DNA of 64,000 nt, taken from positions 3,116,001 through 3,180,000 of the forward strand of contig NZ_LT907844.1 of NCBI RefSeq assembly GCF_900215505.1, given 5' to 3'. The notes beneath the pieces are model-generated. The model was not told the DNA's origin. It searched no databases and saw only the letters and a program-made list of their open reading frames with translations. Origin of the DNA: Cohaesibacter sp. ES.047. Lineage in GTDB: Bacteria > Pseudomonadota > Alphaproteobacteria > Rhizobiales > Cohaesibacteraceae. This document shows positions 19,021 through 28,075 of this stretch, in pieces. The position numbers and the translations under genes were made by a program. Within the stretch, counting starts at the first letter, position 1, and the number at the start of each line of letters is the position of its first letter.

Positions 19021-20052
19021 CTAATTTGCGGCCATCAGGGCATCGAATGCATCGCTGCTCGATGTCGCAAATCCGTCCGCTTCCCGCGTGATGAAATAGG
19101 CGGGAATCGATAGTTTGTTGGCCAGCGCCCGTCCGGCTTTCTCACCCAGCACCAGAAGGGCCGTTGCCAGTCCGTCGGCTCGCATGCCCGATGGCGCAAG
19201 AACCGTGACAGACGCTAGATTGTGCCGCGCGGGATGGCCTGTCACCGGGTCGATGATGTGGGACATGCGCTGACCATCTTCATCGAGATAGAAATTGCGA
19301 TAGTCCCCCGACGTGGCCATGCCCATGTCGCGAACCGAGACGATCAGTTGCACAGAGCGTCCCTTTTCGTCCGGTTTTTCGATGCCGACCCGCCACGGCA
19401 CGCCATAATCATTGTTACCATGCGCGATCAGGTCTCCACCTATCTCAACCAGATAGTTCGAAATGCCATGTTTCTCAAGGGTGCGTGCGATCAAATCCGC
19501 GCTATATCCCTTTGCAATTGCGCCAAGGTTGATCGAAACGGGCGCTTTTTTCTTGCGAATGCCGGGGGGATTGTCCCTGATCTCAAGGAGTTCGCTCTGC
19601 CCCACATTGTTGAGAGCAGCCTGGATTTCCACCTCGCTCGGTGCCGTGTCGCGATCGCCAGGACCAAATCCCCACATATCGATCAACGGCGACAGAGTGA
19701 TATCGAATCGCCCGTTGCTTTGATCATGAATTCGCTGTGATTCTTTAAGGACTTCCAAAAAGGGTGGGGATATCTCTAGCCAATTAGTCGTAGAACTTGC
19801 GTTGAATGCCGATATTTCCGAGTCATCGGTCCAGTTATTCAGTTTGTCATTTGCTTCATCCAGTGTCTTTTTGATATCGTGATACAGGGCTTCCTCATCC
19901 ACCTTTCCGCGGGCGTGTAAAGCCTTGATCGTATAGCTCGTGCCCATTGTATTGCCGCGCAATACATATTCATCGGTTTGCTCGCTGAGCAGGTCGCAAC
20001 CCGAAAGACTCATGATAACGGCAAGGAAGGCAAGGGCGACGAGCGCGCGCAT
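19021..20052 (-). CDS. apbE: FAD:protein FMN transferase ApbE (lipoprotein)
   Basis: 343 residues. A lipoprotein signal ends in the lipobox LSGC with C19 as lipid attachment site, so the protein is anchored on the periplasmic side. The ApbE core is evident: RGNTMGTSYTIKA near the N-terminus, the NLGAIAKGYSADLI motif, the NYLVEIGGDL strand, and the GMATSGDYRNF and SHIIDPVTGHPA segments. ApbE moves FMN from FAD onto threonines of NqrB and NqrC. Its position next to nqrM and divergent from nqrA marks it as the dedicated flavinylating enzyme of this pump. Confidence 0.94.
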   Translation of the reverse strand: MRALVALAFLAVIMSLSGCDLLSEQTDEYVLRGNTMGTSYTIKALHARGKVDEEALYHDIKKTLDEANDKLNNWTDDSEISAFNASSTTNWLEISPPFLEVLKESQRIHDQSNGRFDITLSPLIDMWGFGPGDRDTAPSEVEIQAALNNVGQSELLEIRDNPPGIRKKKAPVSINLGAIAKGYSADLIARTLEKHGISNYLVEIGGDLIAHGNNDYGVPWRVGIEKPDEKGRSVQLIVSVRDMGMATSGDYRNFYLDEDGQRMSHIIDPVTGHPARHNLASVTVLAPSGMRADGLATALLVLGEKAGRALANKLSIPAYFITREADGFATSSSDAFDALMAAN

Positions 20053-20373
20053 AAGGTCTTTTCCTTAAAAGGCTGGAGTGCAATTCTTAACACTATCCCT
20101 TAGGATATCTCGGCAGGATTCGATCGCTTTGTGCCTTTCCTATTCGATCGAAGTCAAGGTATTTTCACCAACGTCAATGAGAAGGATTAGCGGATTTAAA
20201 GGGAAAATTATTTCATTTTCTCTATCCATATCCCATCGCGTTGCAAAACCAACCCTTCTCGCGGCAATTGGACTTGAATTGTCCTGCGTCCACAGTTAGC
20301 AAGAGGACGCTATTTCGCAGGGCAAGACTAGCGCTCGCGGCCAAAAAGAACACACATTTAGTCAAGGTATGCT
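20053..20373. promoter_or_regulatory. Divergent promoter region of apbE-nqrM and nqrABCDEF
   Basis: 321 bp between the divergent start codons. It contains a 9-bp direct repeat ATTCGATCG at 20118-20126 and 20142-20150, spaced 24 bp, which could be a regulator site. No confident -35/-10 pair can be assigned by eye. No gene is visible here. Confidence 0.4.
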
Positions 20374-21723
20374 ATGAAGCTAAAAAAAGGATTGGACTTG
20401 CCGATAGCCGGCGCTCCTGTCCAGACCATTCATGAAGGGCCAAAAATCACCAAGGTGGCTGTGAATGGTCGGGACTTCATCGGCCTCAAACCCAAGATGC
20501 TGGTCGCAGAAGGGGATAAGGTCAAGAAGGGTCAACCACTCTTTTTGCACAAGGCTTCTGAGGATGTGATGTATGTCGCTCCCGGTGGTGGTACGATTAC
20601 CGCCATTAACCGAGGGCCCCGCCGCGTGCTCGAAACCATCGTGATCACTCTCGACGACACCGAAGAGGAAGTCACGTATGAGGCCTATGCGCTCAACCAA
20701 CTGAGTGCATTGCCACGTGAGGCGGTTCAGAAACGCCTTTACGAAAGCGGCCAGTGGACCTACTTCAAGACCCGGCCCTATTCCTACGTACCTGAGCAGG
20801 ACACCGTTCCTCACTCGATCTTTGTCACGGCAATGGACACCAACCCGCTCGCTGCGGATCCCAAGGTGATTATTGCAGAGAATGCCGAAGCCTTTGGCGC
20901 CGGCGTTGACGTGATTTCCCGATTGACCGACGGCCATGTCTATGTCTGTCACGCTCCGGATGCCAAGATGCCGGGTGTGACCACCGAAAGCGCCGTGTTC
21001 GAAACCTTCGAAGGTCCGCATCCGGCCGGTCTTGCCGGGACGCACATTCACTACCTTGATCCTGTCGGGCCTGAGAAAATGGTGTGGTCCATTTCCTATG
21101 CTGACGTGATCGCCATCGGTAATCTGTTCAAGAACGGCAAGATCGACACGGACCGCACGATTGCGCTTGCTGGGCCGCTGGCGACCAATTCGCGTCTGAT
21201 CAAGACCCGGGTCGGCGCTTCGACCGATGAGCTCACCGCAGGCGAAGCCGAAATCGGCATTGACTGCCGCGTTGTCTCGGGTTCGGTTCTGTCCGGCGTG
21301 CATGCCCATGATCACTTCGGCTTCCTGTCGCGCTCTGCTCTTCAGATCACCCTGATCGAAGAAGACATGAAACAGCGTGTTCTGGGTTGGGTGAACGCGT
21401 CGCCGAACAACTGGTCCTTCAATAACGTGCATCTGTCCTCTCTTTTCGGAGGCGACAAGAAGTTCGCATTCACGTCCAACCAGCGTGGTGGACGTCGTGC
21501 GATGGTGCCGTTCGGGTCCTATGAGCGCGTTATTCCTCTGGACATCCTGCCGACCCAGTTGCTCCGGGCACTGGTCACGCTGGACACCGACCAGTCCCAG
21601 AAGCTTGGCGCTCTGGAGTTGGATGAAGAGGATCTCGCTCTGTGCACTTTCATCTGCCATTCGAAATATGAGTATGGTGAAGCCTTGCGTGCCAATCTCA
21701 CAAAAATCGAAAAAGAGGGCTAA
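20374..21723 (+). CDS. nqrA: Na+-translocating NADH:quinone reductase subunit A
   Basis: 449 residues, the usual NqrA length. The ATG at 20374 is preceded by AAGG. The N-terminus KLKKGLDLPIAGAP and the GPKITKVAVNGRDFIGLKPKM region, read in pieces, are typical of NqrA, a membrane-associated cytoplasmic subunit without cofactors that lies near the quinone site. It is the first gene of a tightly packed six-gene operon; nqrB starts 3 bp after its stop. Confidence 0.96.
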   Translation: MKLKKGLDLPIAGAPVQTIHEGPKITKVAVNGRDFIGLKPKMLVAEGDKVKKGQPLFLHKASEDVMYVAPGGGTITAINRGPRRVLETIVITLDDTEEEVTYEAYALNQLSALPREAVQKRLYESGQWTYFKTRPYSYVPEQDTVPHSIFVTAMDTNPLAADPKVIIAENAEAFGAGVDVISRLTDGHVYVCHAPDAKMPGVTTESAVFETFEGPHPAGLAGTHIHYLDPVGPEKMVWSISYADVIAIGNLFKNGKIDTDRTIALAGPLATNSRLIKTRVGASTDELTAGEAEIGIDCRVVSGSVLSGVHAHDHFGFLSRSALQITLIEEDMKQRVLGWVNASPNNWSFNNVHLSSLFGGDKKFAFTSNQRGGRRAMVPFGSYERVIPLDILPTQLLRALVTLDTDQSQKLGALELDEEDLALCTFICHSKYEYGEALRANLTKIEKEG

Positions 21724-21726
21724 ACC

Positions 21727-22935
21727 TTGGGTCTGCGCAGTTTTTTCGACAGCATCGAGCCGCATTTCCATAAAGGCGGCAAGCTGGAAAAATTCTTTGC
21801 CATTTACGAGATGGTGGAGTCTTTCATCTATACGCCCAAGTTCGTAACACGCGCCGCGCCACATGCGCGCGACGATATCGACTTGAAGCGTGTCATGTCC
21901 TACGTGGTTCTTGCCACATTCCCCTGTGTCCTGATGGCTCTTTATAACACCGGCTATCAGACCAACATGGCCCTGTCGCAGTTGGGTATCGAGGATGTGC
22001 CCGGTTGGCGCGCCTGGATCCTGTCCGCGCTCGGCGTCGGCTTCAATCCTGACAGTCTGTTCGCCAACATCATGCACGGGCTGCTCTACTTCCTGCCCGT
22101 CTATATCGTGACGTTGACAGCAGGCGGCATCGTGGAAGTGATTTTCTCCATCGTGCGTGGTCACGAGATCAACGAAGGCTTCTTCGTTACCTCGATGCTC
22201 TATGCGCTGATCCTTCCTGCTTCGTCTCCACTCTGGATGGTTGCCCTTGGCATCATCTTCGGCGTTGTCTTGGGTAAGGAAGTGTTTGGCGGAACCGGCA
22301 AGAACTTTCTCAACCCGGCGCTTGTGGGTCGTGCGTTCCTCTATTTTGCCTACCCGGCAGCCATGTCCGGCGACTCCGTCTGGACGCCGGTAGACGGCTT
22401 TTCAGGGGCAACAGCACTTGGCGTGTCCGCACTTCAGGGACATCAGGCGCTCGGCTCCATTGATCTGACCTGGTGGGATGCCTTCATCGGTATCATGCAG
22501 GGGTCTCTTGGTGAAACTTCGGCGCTTGCCTGCCTCATTGGCTGCGTCTTCCTGATGTACACCAAAATCGCCAACTGGCGCCTCATCGCGGGCTGCGTGG
22601 CCGGCACGGCAGGCTTCTCTCTGCTGCTGAACCTGATTGGCTCCGATACCAACCCGATGTTCGCAATGCCCTTCTGGTGGCATATGGTTCTGGGTGGTTG
22701 GGCCTTCGGTCTGGTCTTCATGGTCACTGAGCCTGTTTCTGCCGCACATACCAATGCGGGCCGCTTCTGGTACGGGGTCCTGATCGGCTTCATGGTCATC
22801 ATGATCCGTGTCATCAACCCGGCTTTCCCGGAAGGCATGATGCTCGCAATCCTGTTCGGTAACATTTTTGCGCCGCTCATCGACTATGTCGTTGTGCGTG
22901 CCAACATCAAGCGGAGGGCTGCTCGCAATGCCTGA
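21727..22935 (+). CDS. nqrB: Na+-translocating NADH:quinone reductase subunit B
   Basis: 402 residues starting at a TTG at 21727, the position that gives the conserved MGLRSFFDSIEPHF start, with an AGAGGG ribosome site in the end of nqrA. About ten membrane helices. The motif SGAT at 226-229 marks T229 as the covalent FMN site, as in characterised NqrB. The subunit also carries riboflavin and forms the sodium path with NqrD and NqrE. It overlaps nqrC by 8 bp. Confidence 0.96.
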   Translation: MGLRSFFDSIEPHFHKGGKLEKFFAIYEMVESFIYTPKFVTRAAPHARDDIDLKRVMSYVVLATFPCVLMALYNTGYQTNMALSQLGIEDVPGWRAWILSALGVGFNPDSLFANIMHGLLYFLPVYIVTLTAGGIVEVIFSIVRGHEINEGFFVTSMLYALILPASSPLWMVALGIIFGVVLGKEVFGGTGKNFLNPALVGRAFLYFAYPAAMSGDSVWTPVDGFSGATALGVSALQGHQALGSIDLTWWDAFIGIMQGSLGETSALACLIGCVFLMYTKIANWRLIAGCVAGTAGFSLLLNLIGSDTNPMFAMPFWWHMVLGGWAFGLVFMVTEPVSAAHTNAGRFWYGVLIGFMVIMIRVINPAFPEGMMLAILFGNIFAPLIDYVVVRANIKRRAARNA

Positions 22936-23743
22936 GGCATCTGAAAAGAAACTCGGTCCCTGGGGTCGTTTTCTGGCAATGCCAGCCGACAATCCCGTCA
23001 AAACGGTCATCGTCGCCGTGGGCCTGTGTCTGTTCTGCTCCATGATCGTGTCCGCAGCCGCCGTTGCTCTGCGACCGGTTCAGGAACAGAACAAGGTTCT
23101 CGACAAGCGCCGCAATATTCTCGAAGTGGCTGGCCTCTATCAGTCCGGCATGGACGTCAACAAGACCTTCAGCGAGCGGGTTGAACCGCGCCTTGTCGAT
23201 ATCGAAGCCGGCACCTTCTCTGATGCTGCGGATCCGGCAACCTACGACCAACGTGCGGCCGCAAGCGATCCGACCAGATCTGTTGCCCCGGAGAATGACA
23301 TTGCCGGTATCGGCCGTCAGGCCAAACTGGCAGCCATCTACCTGGTTCGTGACGACGCAGGTGAGGTCGAGAAGATCATTCTTCCCGTCCATGGCTATGG
23401 TCTTTGGTCCACGCTTTACGGCTTTGTTGCTTTGAAATCTGATGGCAATGAAGTGGCCGGTTTCCAGTTCTATGAACATGCGGAAACTCCGGGTCTGGGT
23501 GCTGAAGTTGATAACCCCAGCTGGAAATCACAGTGGCCCGGCAAGAAAATTTACGGCGAAGATGGCGATGTTCAAATCACTGTCTCAAAGGGATCTCCTT
23601 CCGGCGAAATGGCCCAGTACCATATCGACAGTCTGGCAGGTGCAACCCTGACAAGCCGTGGCGTTGATAACCTTGTCCAGTTCTGGATGGGCGAACAAGG
23701 CTTCAAGCGCTTCCTTGAAAACCTCAAAGAAGGGACGGTCTGA
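22928..23743 (+). CDS. nqrC: Na+-translocating NADH:quinone reductase subunit C
   Basis: 271 residues from the ATG at 22928, inside the end of nqrB. One N-terminal membrane span (about 25-48) anchors a periplasmic FMN domain. The flavinylation motif near the C-terminus reads [10 protein letters not shown], with T240 as the predicted FMN-linked residue. This is the second substrate of the nearby ApbE. The stop overlaps the nqrD start by 1 bp (TGATG). Confidence 0.95.
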   Translation: MPEASEKKLGPWGRFLAMPADNPVKTVIVAVGLCLFCSMIVSAAAVALRPVQEQNKVLDKRRNILEVAGLYQSGMDVNKTFSERVEPRLVDIEAGTFSDAADPATYDQRAAASDPTRSVAPENDIAGIGRQAKLAAIYLVRDDAGEVEKIILPVHGYGLWSTLYGFVALKSDGNEVAGFQFYEHAETPGLGAEVDNPSWKSQWPGKKIYGEDGDVQITVSKGSPSGEMAQYHIDSLAGATLTSRGVDNLVQFWMGEQGFKRFLENLKEGTV

Positions 23744-24402
23744 TGTCTGAGCCAAGCAGAAAAACAATGCTGATCGACCCGCTGGTCGACAACAACCCCA
23801 TCACTTTGCAGGTTCTGGGCATCTGTTCAGCACTTGCCGTGACGTCCTCGCTTAAGGTGGCGTTCGTGATGGCATTGTCGGTGACAATGGTGACTGCGTT
23901 CTCGAACCTGTTCATCTCGATCATCCGCAACCATGTACCCAACAACATCCGCATCATCGTGCAGATGGTCATCATTGCATCGTTGGTGATCCTGGTTGAC
24001 CAAATGCTCAAGGCTTATGCCTTCGAGATTTCGAAAACCCTCTCGGTTTTCGTCGGCCTGATTATCACCAACTGCATCGTGATGGGACGTGCAGAAGCCT
24101 TCGCCATGAAGAATCCGCCGATTGCGAGTTTGCTTGACGGGATTGGCAACGGACTTGGCTATTCGCTGATCCTGATGCTGGTCGGTTTCATCCGCGAACT
24201 CTTCGGAGCGGGCTCCTTGTTCGGCATCACCATTCTGGAAACCGTGAACAACGGTGGCTGGTATGTACCGAACGGCATGCTTTTGTTGCCGCCAAGCGCC
24301 TTCTTCATCATTGGCTTCATCATCTGGGGGTTCCGGACCTGGAAGCCGGCACAGGTTGAAGCACGTGACTTCAAGATCATAGAACAAGAAGGGGGCCACT
24401 AA
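23743..24402 (+). CDS. nqrD: Na+-translocating NADH:quinone reductase subunit D
   Basis: 219 residues, six hydrophobic helices. It is one of the two homologous membrane subunits (NqrD/NqrE, related to RnfE/RnfA). Signature regions include [20 protein letters not shown] and the [13 protein letters not shown] segment with the conserved cysteine that helps hold the iron centre at the NqrD-NqrE interface. Translation is coupled to nqrC through a 1-bp overlap. Confidence 0.95.
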   Translation: MSEPSRKTMLIDPLVDNNPITLQVLGICSALAVTSSLKVAFVMALSVTMVTAFSNLFISIIRNHVPNNIRIIVQMVIIASLVILVDQMLKAYAFEISKTLSVFVGLIITNCIVMGRAEAFAMKNPPIASLLDGIGNGLGYSLILMLVGFIRELFGAGSLFGITILETVNNGGWYVPNGMLLLPPSAFFIIGFIIWGFRTWKPAQVEARDFKIIEQEGGH

Positions 24403-24404
24403 GA

Positions 24405-25013
24405 ATGGAAGGTCTCATTTCTCTCGCAGTCAAGGCGATCTTCATTGAGAACCTTGCACTGGCTTTCTTTCTGGGTATGTGCACATTTCTGGCCGTATCC
24501 AAGAAGATTGAAACTGCATTAGGACTTGGCATTTCTGTGACCGTCGTACAGCTCATCACGGTTCCAGCCAACAACTTGATCCTGACCTATCTTCTCGACG
24601 AAGGAGCCCTGTCGTGGCTCGGTCTCGAAAATGTAGATCTGCGCTTCCTCGGCTTGATCTCCTATATCGGTGTGATCGCGGCCATGGTTCAGATCCTAGA
24701 AATGATCCTCGATCGCTTTTTCCCGGCGCTGTACAACGCGCTTGGCATCTTTCTGCCGCTCATCACGGTCAACTGTGCCATCCTTGGTGGCTCGCTCTTC
24801 ATGGTGGAACGCAGTTACGATTTTGCCGAAAGCACGGTCTACGGTCTGTCATCCGGTATCGGTTGGGCTCTTGCGATCACAGCAATGGCTGGCGTACGCG
24901 AAAAGCTGAAATACTCCGATATTCCTGATGGCCTTCAGGGGCTGGGTATCACATTCATCACCGCAGGGTTGATGGCCATGGGCTTCATGGCTTTCTCCGG
25001 CGTGAAGCTGTAA
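24405..25013 (+). CDS. nqrE: Na+-translocating NADH:quinone reductase subunit E
   Basis: 202 residues, six membrane helices, in inverted topology relative to NqrD. The [20 protein letters not shown] and [15 protein letters not shown] segments carry the two conserved cysteines that complete the iron cage with NqrD. It begins 2 bp after nqrD and is followed 12 bp later by nqrF. Confidence 0.95.
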   Translation: MEGLISLAVKAIFIENLALAFFLGMCTFLAVSKKIETALGLGISVTVVQLITVPANNLILTYLLDEGALSWLGLENVDLRFLGLISYIGVIAAMVQILEMILDRFFPALYNALGIFLPLITVNCAILGGSLFMVERSYDFAESTVYGLSSGIGWALAITAMAGVREKLKYSDIPDGLQGLGITFITAGLMAMGFMAFSGVKL

Positions 25014-25025
25014 GGGAGACAAAAG

Positions 25026-26246
25026 ATGCAAGAGTTCGCCCTAGGCATCACGTTCTTTACGATTATCGTATTGGCGCTGGTGTTCCTGATCCTGTTTGCG
25101 CGTAGTCGCCTTGTCTCAAGCGGCAACGTGAACATCACCATCAACGGGGAGCGTACGATTACCGTTCCTTCAGGCGGTAAGCTTCTCGGTGTGCTGGCTG
25201 GACAAAAGATCTTCGTTCCCTCCGCGTGCGGTGGTGGTGGTACTTGCGCCCAGTGCCGGTGCAAGGTTCTCGAAGGCGGCGGGTCCATCCTGCCAACCGA
25301 GGAAACCCACATCACCAAGCGTGAAGCCCGCGAAGGCGATCGCCTGTCTTGTCAGGTGGCCGTCAAGCAGGACATGAAGATCGAAGTTCCCGAAGAGGTC
25401 TTCGGGGTCAAGAAGTGGGAATGCACCGTTCGCTCGAACGAGAACGTTGCCACCTTCATCAAGAACCTGGTTCTGGAATTGCCGGAAGGCGAGAATGTTG
25501 ACTTCCGCGCCGGTGGTTACATCCAGATCGAGGCACCTGCGCACGTGGTCAACTACAAGGACTTCGACGTCGAGGAGGAATATCGCGAGGATTGGGACAA
25601 GTTCAATCTCTGGCAATATGTCTCCAAGGTTGATGAGCCGATTGAGCGCGCCTATTCGATGGCCAACTATCCAGAAGAAAAAGGCCTGATCATGCTCAAC
25701 GTACGTGTCGCAAGCCCGCCCCCGGGCATGCCGAGCGTACCTCCGGGCAAGATGTCGTCCTACATCTTCAACCTCAAACCGGGTGACAAGGTCACCATTT
25801 CCGGTCCGTTCGGCGAATTCTTCGCCCGCGACACCAAAAGGGAAATGGTCTTTATTGGCGGTGGTGCCGGTATGGCTCCGATGCGTTCGCACATCTTCGA
25901 TCAGCTCAAGCGGATACACACCGATCGCAAGATCACCTTCTGGTATGGTGCCCGTTCCAAGCGTGAGATGTTCTTCGTCGAAGACTTCGATCAGCTGGCG
26001 GCAGAAAACCCGAACTTCACCTGGCATGTCGCACTGTCTGACGCATTGCCAGAGGATGATTGGGATGGCCACACCGGGTTCATTCACAATGTTCTATACG
26101 AACAATATCTGAAGAACCATGAGGCACCGGAAGACTGCGAATATTACATGTGCGGTCCTCCGATCATGAACCAGTCCGTGATCAACATGTTGCTCGATCT
26201 GGGCGTTGATCGCGAAGACATCATGCTTGATGATTTCGGCGGCTAA
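25026..26246 (+). CDS. nqrF: Na+-translocating NADH:quinone reductase subunit F (NADH-oxidising)
   Basis: 406 residues. One N-terminal membrane span (5-25) is followed by a 2Fe-2S ferredoxin domain with ligands C68, C74, C77 and C109, then a ferredoxin-reductase module with the FAD-binding [11 protein letters not shown] segment and the NAD-binding [13 protein letters not shown] and YMCGPPIMN segments. It is the entry point for electrons from NADH. It is the last gene of the operon and is followed 24 bp later by a strong terminator. Confidence 0.96.
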   Translation: MQEFALGITFFTIIVLALVFLILFARSRLVSSGNVNITINGERTITVPSGGKLLGVLAGQKIFVPSACGGGGTCAQCRCKVLEGGGSILPTEETHITKREAREGDRLSCQVAVKQDMKIEVPEEVFGVKKWECTVRSNENVATFIKNLVLELPEGENVDFRAGGYIQIEAPAHVVNYKDFDVEEEYREDWDKFNLWQYVSKVDEPIERAYSMANYPEEKGLIMLNVRVASPPPGMPSVPPGKMSSYIFNLKPGDKVTISGPFGEFFARDTKREMVFIGGGAGMAPMRSHIFDQLKRIHTDRKITFWYGARSKREMFFVEDFDQLAAENPNFTWHVALSDALPEDDWDGHTGFIHNVLYEQYLKNHEAPEDCEYYMCGPPIMNQSVINMLLDLGVDREDIMLDDFGG

Positions 26247-26270
26247 GTCGCGCAATCCTTGAACATTCTG

Positions 26271-26301
26271 AAAAAGGGCCGGGATCTACCCGGCCCTTTT
26301 T
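26271..26301 (+). terminator. Terminator of the nqr operon
   Basis: A perfect 13-bp stem (26271-26283 with 26289-26301) has a 5-nt loop, a G+C core and an A-tract/T-tract at the base. It ends the nqrABCDEF transcript. The 245 bp that follow, up to the GntR gene, hold no recognisable feature. Confidence 0.92.
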
Positions 26302-26548
26302 CTATGTCTCTTCTGGGCAGAGGCAAGTCAACCATTTGGAGACTTTGTTTATGCAATCTCTCTAATACTACTCCTTTCTGTTGTAACCCCATGGCGAATG
26401 ACTTAACCTTCGGTTGCAAGAGCCTGCTTTGTCTCACCCTGTTTAGCGTTCAAGTGGTCGGTGCGTGAGACACAAATAGTCACTTCAATAGCTGAGATCA
26501 TCCATTACAATCGGTTGTGCTCAGGCACTGAACCGGGGGAGGTTGCAT

Positions 26549-27250
26549 GTGGAATCGCAAACAGCGGTAAAGTATCTGGCGATCAAAGAGCTCATTTTAG
26601 AACGGATCAAACAGAAGCAATGGCCTCCGGGGTCGCTGCTGCCAACCGAAATCCAGCTTGCGGAGGAATTCGGCTGTGCCAGAGCGACGGTCAACCGGGC
26701 ACTGGCACAGCTCGCTGAGGATGGCATCATTGACCGTCGGCGCAAGGCAGGCAGCCGGGTAAATTCCCTGCCGCAGCGAAGTGTGCGCGTCAATATTGTT
26801 TGTGCTATGCGGGAAATTGAGGCGAAAGGCACCGATTATCGCTATCAGCAGCTAAGACGAAGCTTTGGACTGGCGCCCGAGTGGCTCTGCGATCTAGTCG
26901 ATCTGCCAAAAGACATAGAGATGCTGTATCTGCAAAGCCTGCACTTTGCGGATGACCAACCATTCCAGTTTCAGGAAGCCTGGCTGAATGCGACGGACTA
27001 TCCGGAAGTTGTTGATATGGATTTCATCAAGCAGGACCCCTTCAACTGGGTGCTGCGGGAAATGCCGTTTCTTGACACGACGCTCTACCTGAAAGCACAG
27101 GCCGCGCACAAGCATGTCGCAAAGTGTCTGGATATCGCAACTGGTGACCCTGTGCTCTTTAGAAGCTATCATGGATCGTGGTCGTCCAAGACGGTCTGCT
27201 TTTTCCGCAGGATCTACCGCAGCGATTATGAAATGATTTCGCAAGGGTGA
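26549..27250 (+). CDS. GntR-family (HutC/UTRA) transcriptional regulator
   Basis: About 233 residues from a GTG at 26549, which has a GGGGGAGG ribosome site 6 nt upstream; a TTG at 26543 is an alternative. The N-terminal GntR winged helix (about 12-75) contains PGSLLPTEIQLAEEFGCAR and the conserved RATVNRALAQLAEDGII region, and the C-terminal domain (about 90-230) is a UTRA ligand-binding fold. HutC-type members often sense histidine-pathway or sugar metabolites. No catabolic operon is directly attached and the regulated genes are not obvious. Confidence 0.87.
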   Translation: MESQTAVKYLAIKELILERIKQKQWPPGSLLPTEIQLAEEFGCARATVNRALAQLAEDGIIDRRRKAGSRVNSLPQRSVRVNIVCAMREIEAKGTDYRYQQLRRSFGLAPEWLCDLVDLPKDIEMLYLQSLHFADDQPFQFQEAWLNATDYPEVVDMDFIKQDPFNWVLREMPFLDTTLYLKAQAAHKHVAKCLDIATGDPVLFRSYHGSWSSKTVCFFRRIYRSDYEMISQG

Positions 27251-27275
27251 GGAATAGCCCTGCGGCGTTTCGATC

Positions 27276-27545
27276 TTAGGCGCTCATGGCGAGGGGATGC
27301 CGGTCTGCGCTCCACGCGTCGTCGATCACATGCTCGATGGCTGGCATCAGTTCGTCCCAACCAAAGGGAACGGCACCGGTCCGGACACGGTCTGCTCCGA
27401 TGCTGTAGGCCAGCAGGGTATTGTCGAGATTGGGGTGCGCCGCAGAATAGTGATCTGTGCAGTCGCAATATGGAATGGCTTCAGCTTCCAATGCAATGGC
27501 GCGGGCTGCCTTGCTGCATTCCGCGCGTCTGTCGTATCCAACCAT
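27276..27545 (-). CDS. Hypothetical protein, 89 residues
   Basis: The ATG at 27545 has a good AGGAGA ribosome site 6 nt upstream, supporting a real gene. The protein is soluble, mildly acidic, and has three cysteines (C10 and a CDC pair near residue 28) followed by DHYSAAHPN, which could bind a metal. I do not recognise the family. It is convergent with the GntR gene and lies beside a perfect palindrome about 77 bp upstream of its start. Confidence 0.6.
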   Translation of the reverse strand: MVGYDRRAECSKAARAIALEAEAIPYCDCTDHYSAAHPNLDNTLLAYSIGADRVRTGAVPFGWDELMPAIEHVIDDAWSADRHPLAMSA

Positions 27546-27621
27546 TTGTTTCTCCTACTTATGTATAGGTAAATAGCGGATTGTGAGCGGGTGTGCATCT
27601 ATAAATTTAGCAGGCAAACTA

Positions 27622-27638
27622 ATTTTGCACTGCAAAAT
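27622..27638. promoter_or_regulatory. Palindrome upstream of the 89-residue protein gene, candidate operator
   Basis: Perfect 8-bp arms ATTTTGCA and TGCAAAAT flank a single central base. A further TGCAAAAT half site occurs at 27663-27670. Size, symmetry and position upstream of the 27545 start suggest a repressor site. Which regulator would bind is unknown; the GntR gene next door is one candidate. Confidence 0.45.
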
Positions 27639-27710
27639 AAACTGAGGTTAACAACGCTGCGGTGCAAAATCCAAAGGCGTGCATGCAAAGGCGTGGCGAG
27701 GAGGGTATGG

Positions 27711-28075
27711 CCTCAGCATTCGGGCAGGTTCACGGCAAGCCCGCCACAAGATAGGCCGCCGTTGGTCGCAACGGTGCAAAGCCTATCGCCAGAAAAGAAG
27801 CGCGGCGGGCTTATTCCGAAGCTCAGCATTCGGGGAGATTGACCGCAAGCCCGCCACAAGATAGGCCGCCGTTGGATCCAGCGGCGCAAAGCCTATCGCC
27901 AGAAAAGAAGCGAGGCGGGCTAATTTCGTAGCTCAACACTCGGGCAGGTTCACGGCAAGCCCGCCACAAGATAGGCCGCCGTTGGATCCAGCGGCGCAAA
28001 GCCTATCGCCAGAAAAGAAGCGAGGCGGGCTAATTTCGTAGCTCAACACTCGGGGAGATTGACCGCAAGCCCGCC
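27711..28075. repeat. 110-bp tandem array: three full units plus the sdaA 3' end
   Basis: Units begin at 27711, 27821 and 27931, with the matching end of sdaA at 28041-28075. The period is exactly 110 bp with no indels. Offsets 3-35 of each unit are the minus-strand last ten codons and stop of sdaA. All differences between copies in these codons are synonymous: GCG/GCC, GTC/GTG, AAT/AAC, CTC/CTG, GAG/GAA and TGT/TGC. Offsets 29-100 of each unit form a nested hairpin: outer stem GCCCGCC/GGCGGGC, middle stem ATAGGC/GCCTAT, and an 8-bp inner stem with a 4-nt loop. Identity to sdaA ends abruptly after codon GGC. The left flank (before 27711) shows no further homology. Confidence 0.95.

Noticed and set aside
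20380-22164. Long minus-strand open frame over nqrA and nqrB
   Set aside because: It is antisense to two clear NQR subunits, rich in histidine, arginine and glycine, and matches no family.
27711-28040. Small proteins ending in [10 protein letters not shown] encoded by each repeat unit
   Set aside because: Open frames through the units are short, lack ribosome sites, and only the last ten codons match SdaA; they are copied gene ends.
27711-28075. CRISPR array
   Set aside because: The repeat unit is 110 bp, copies are contiguous and no unique spacers lie between them; the repeated part includes gene-end codons.
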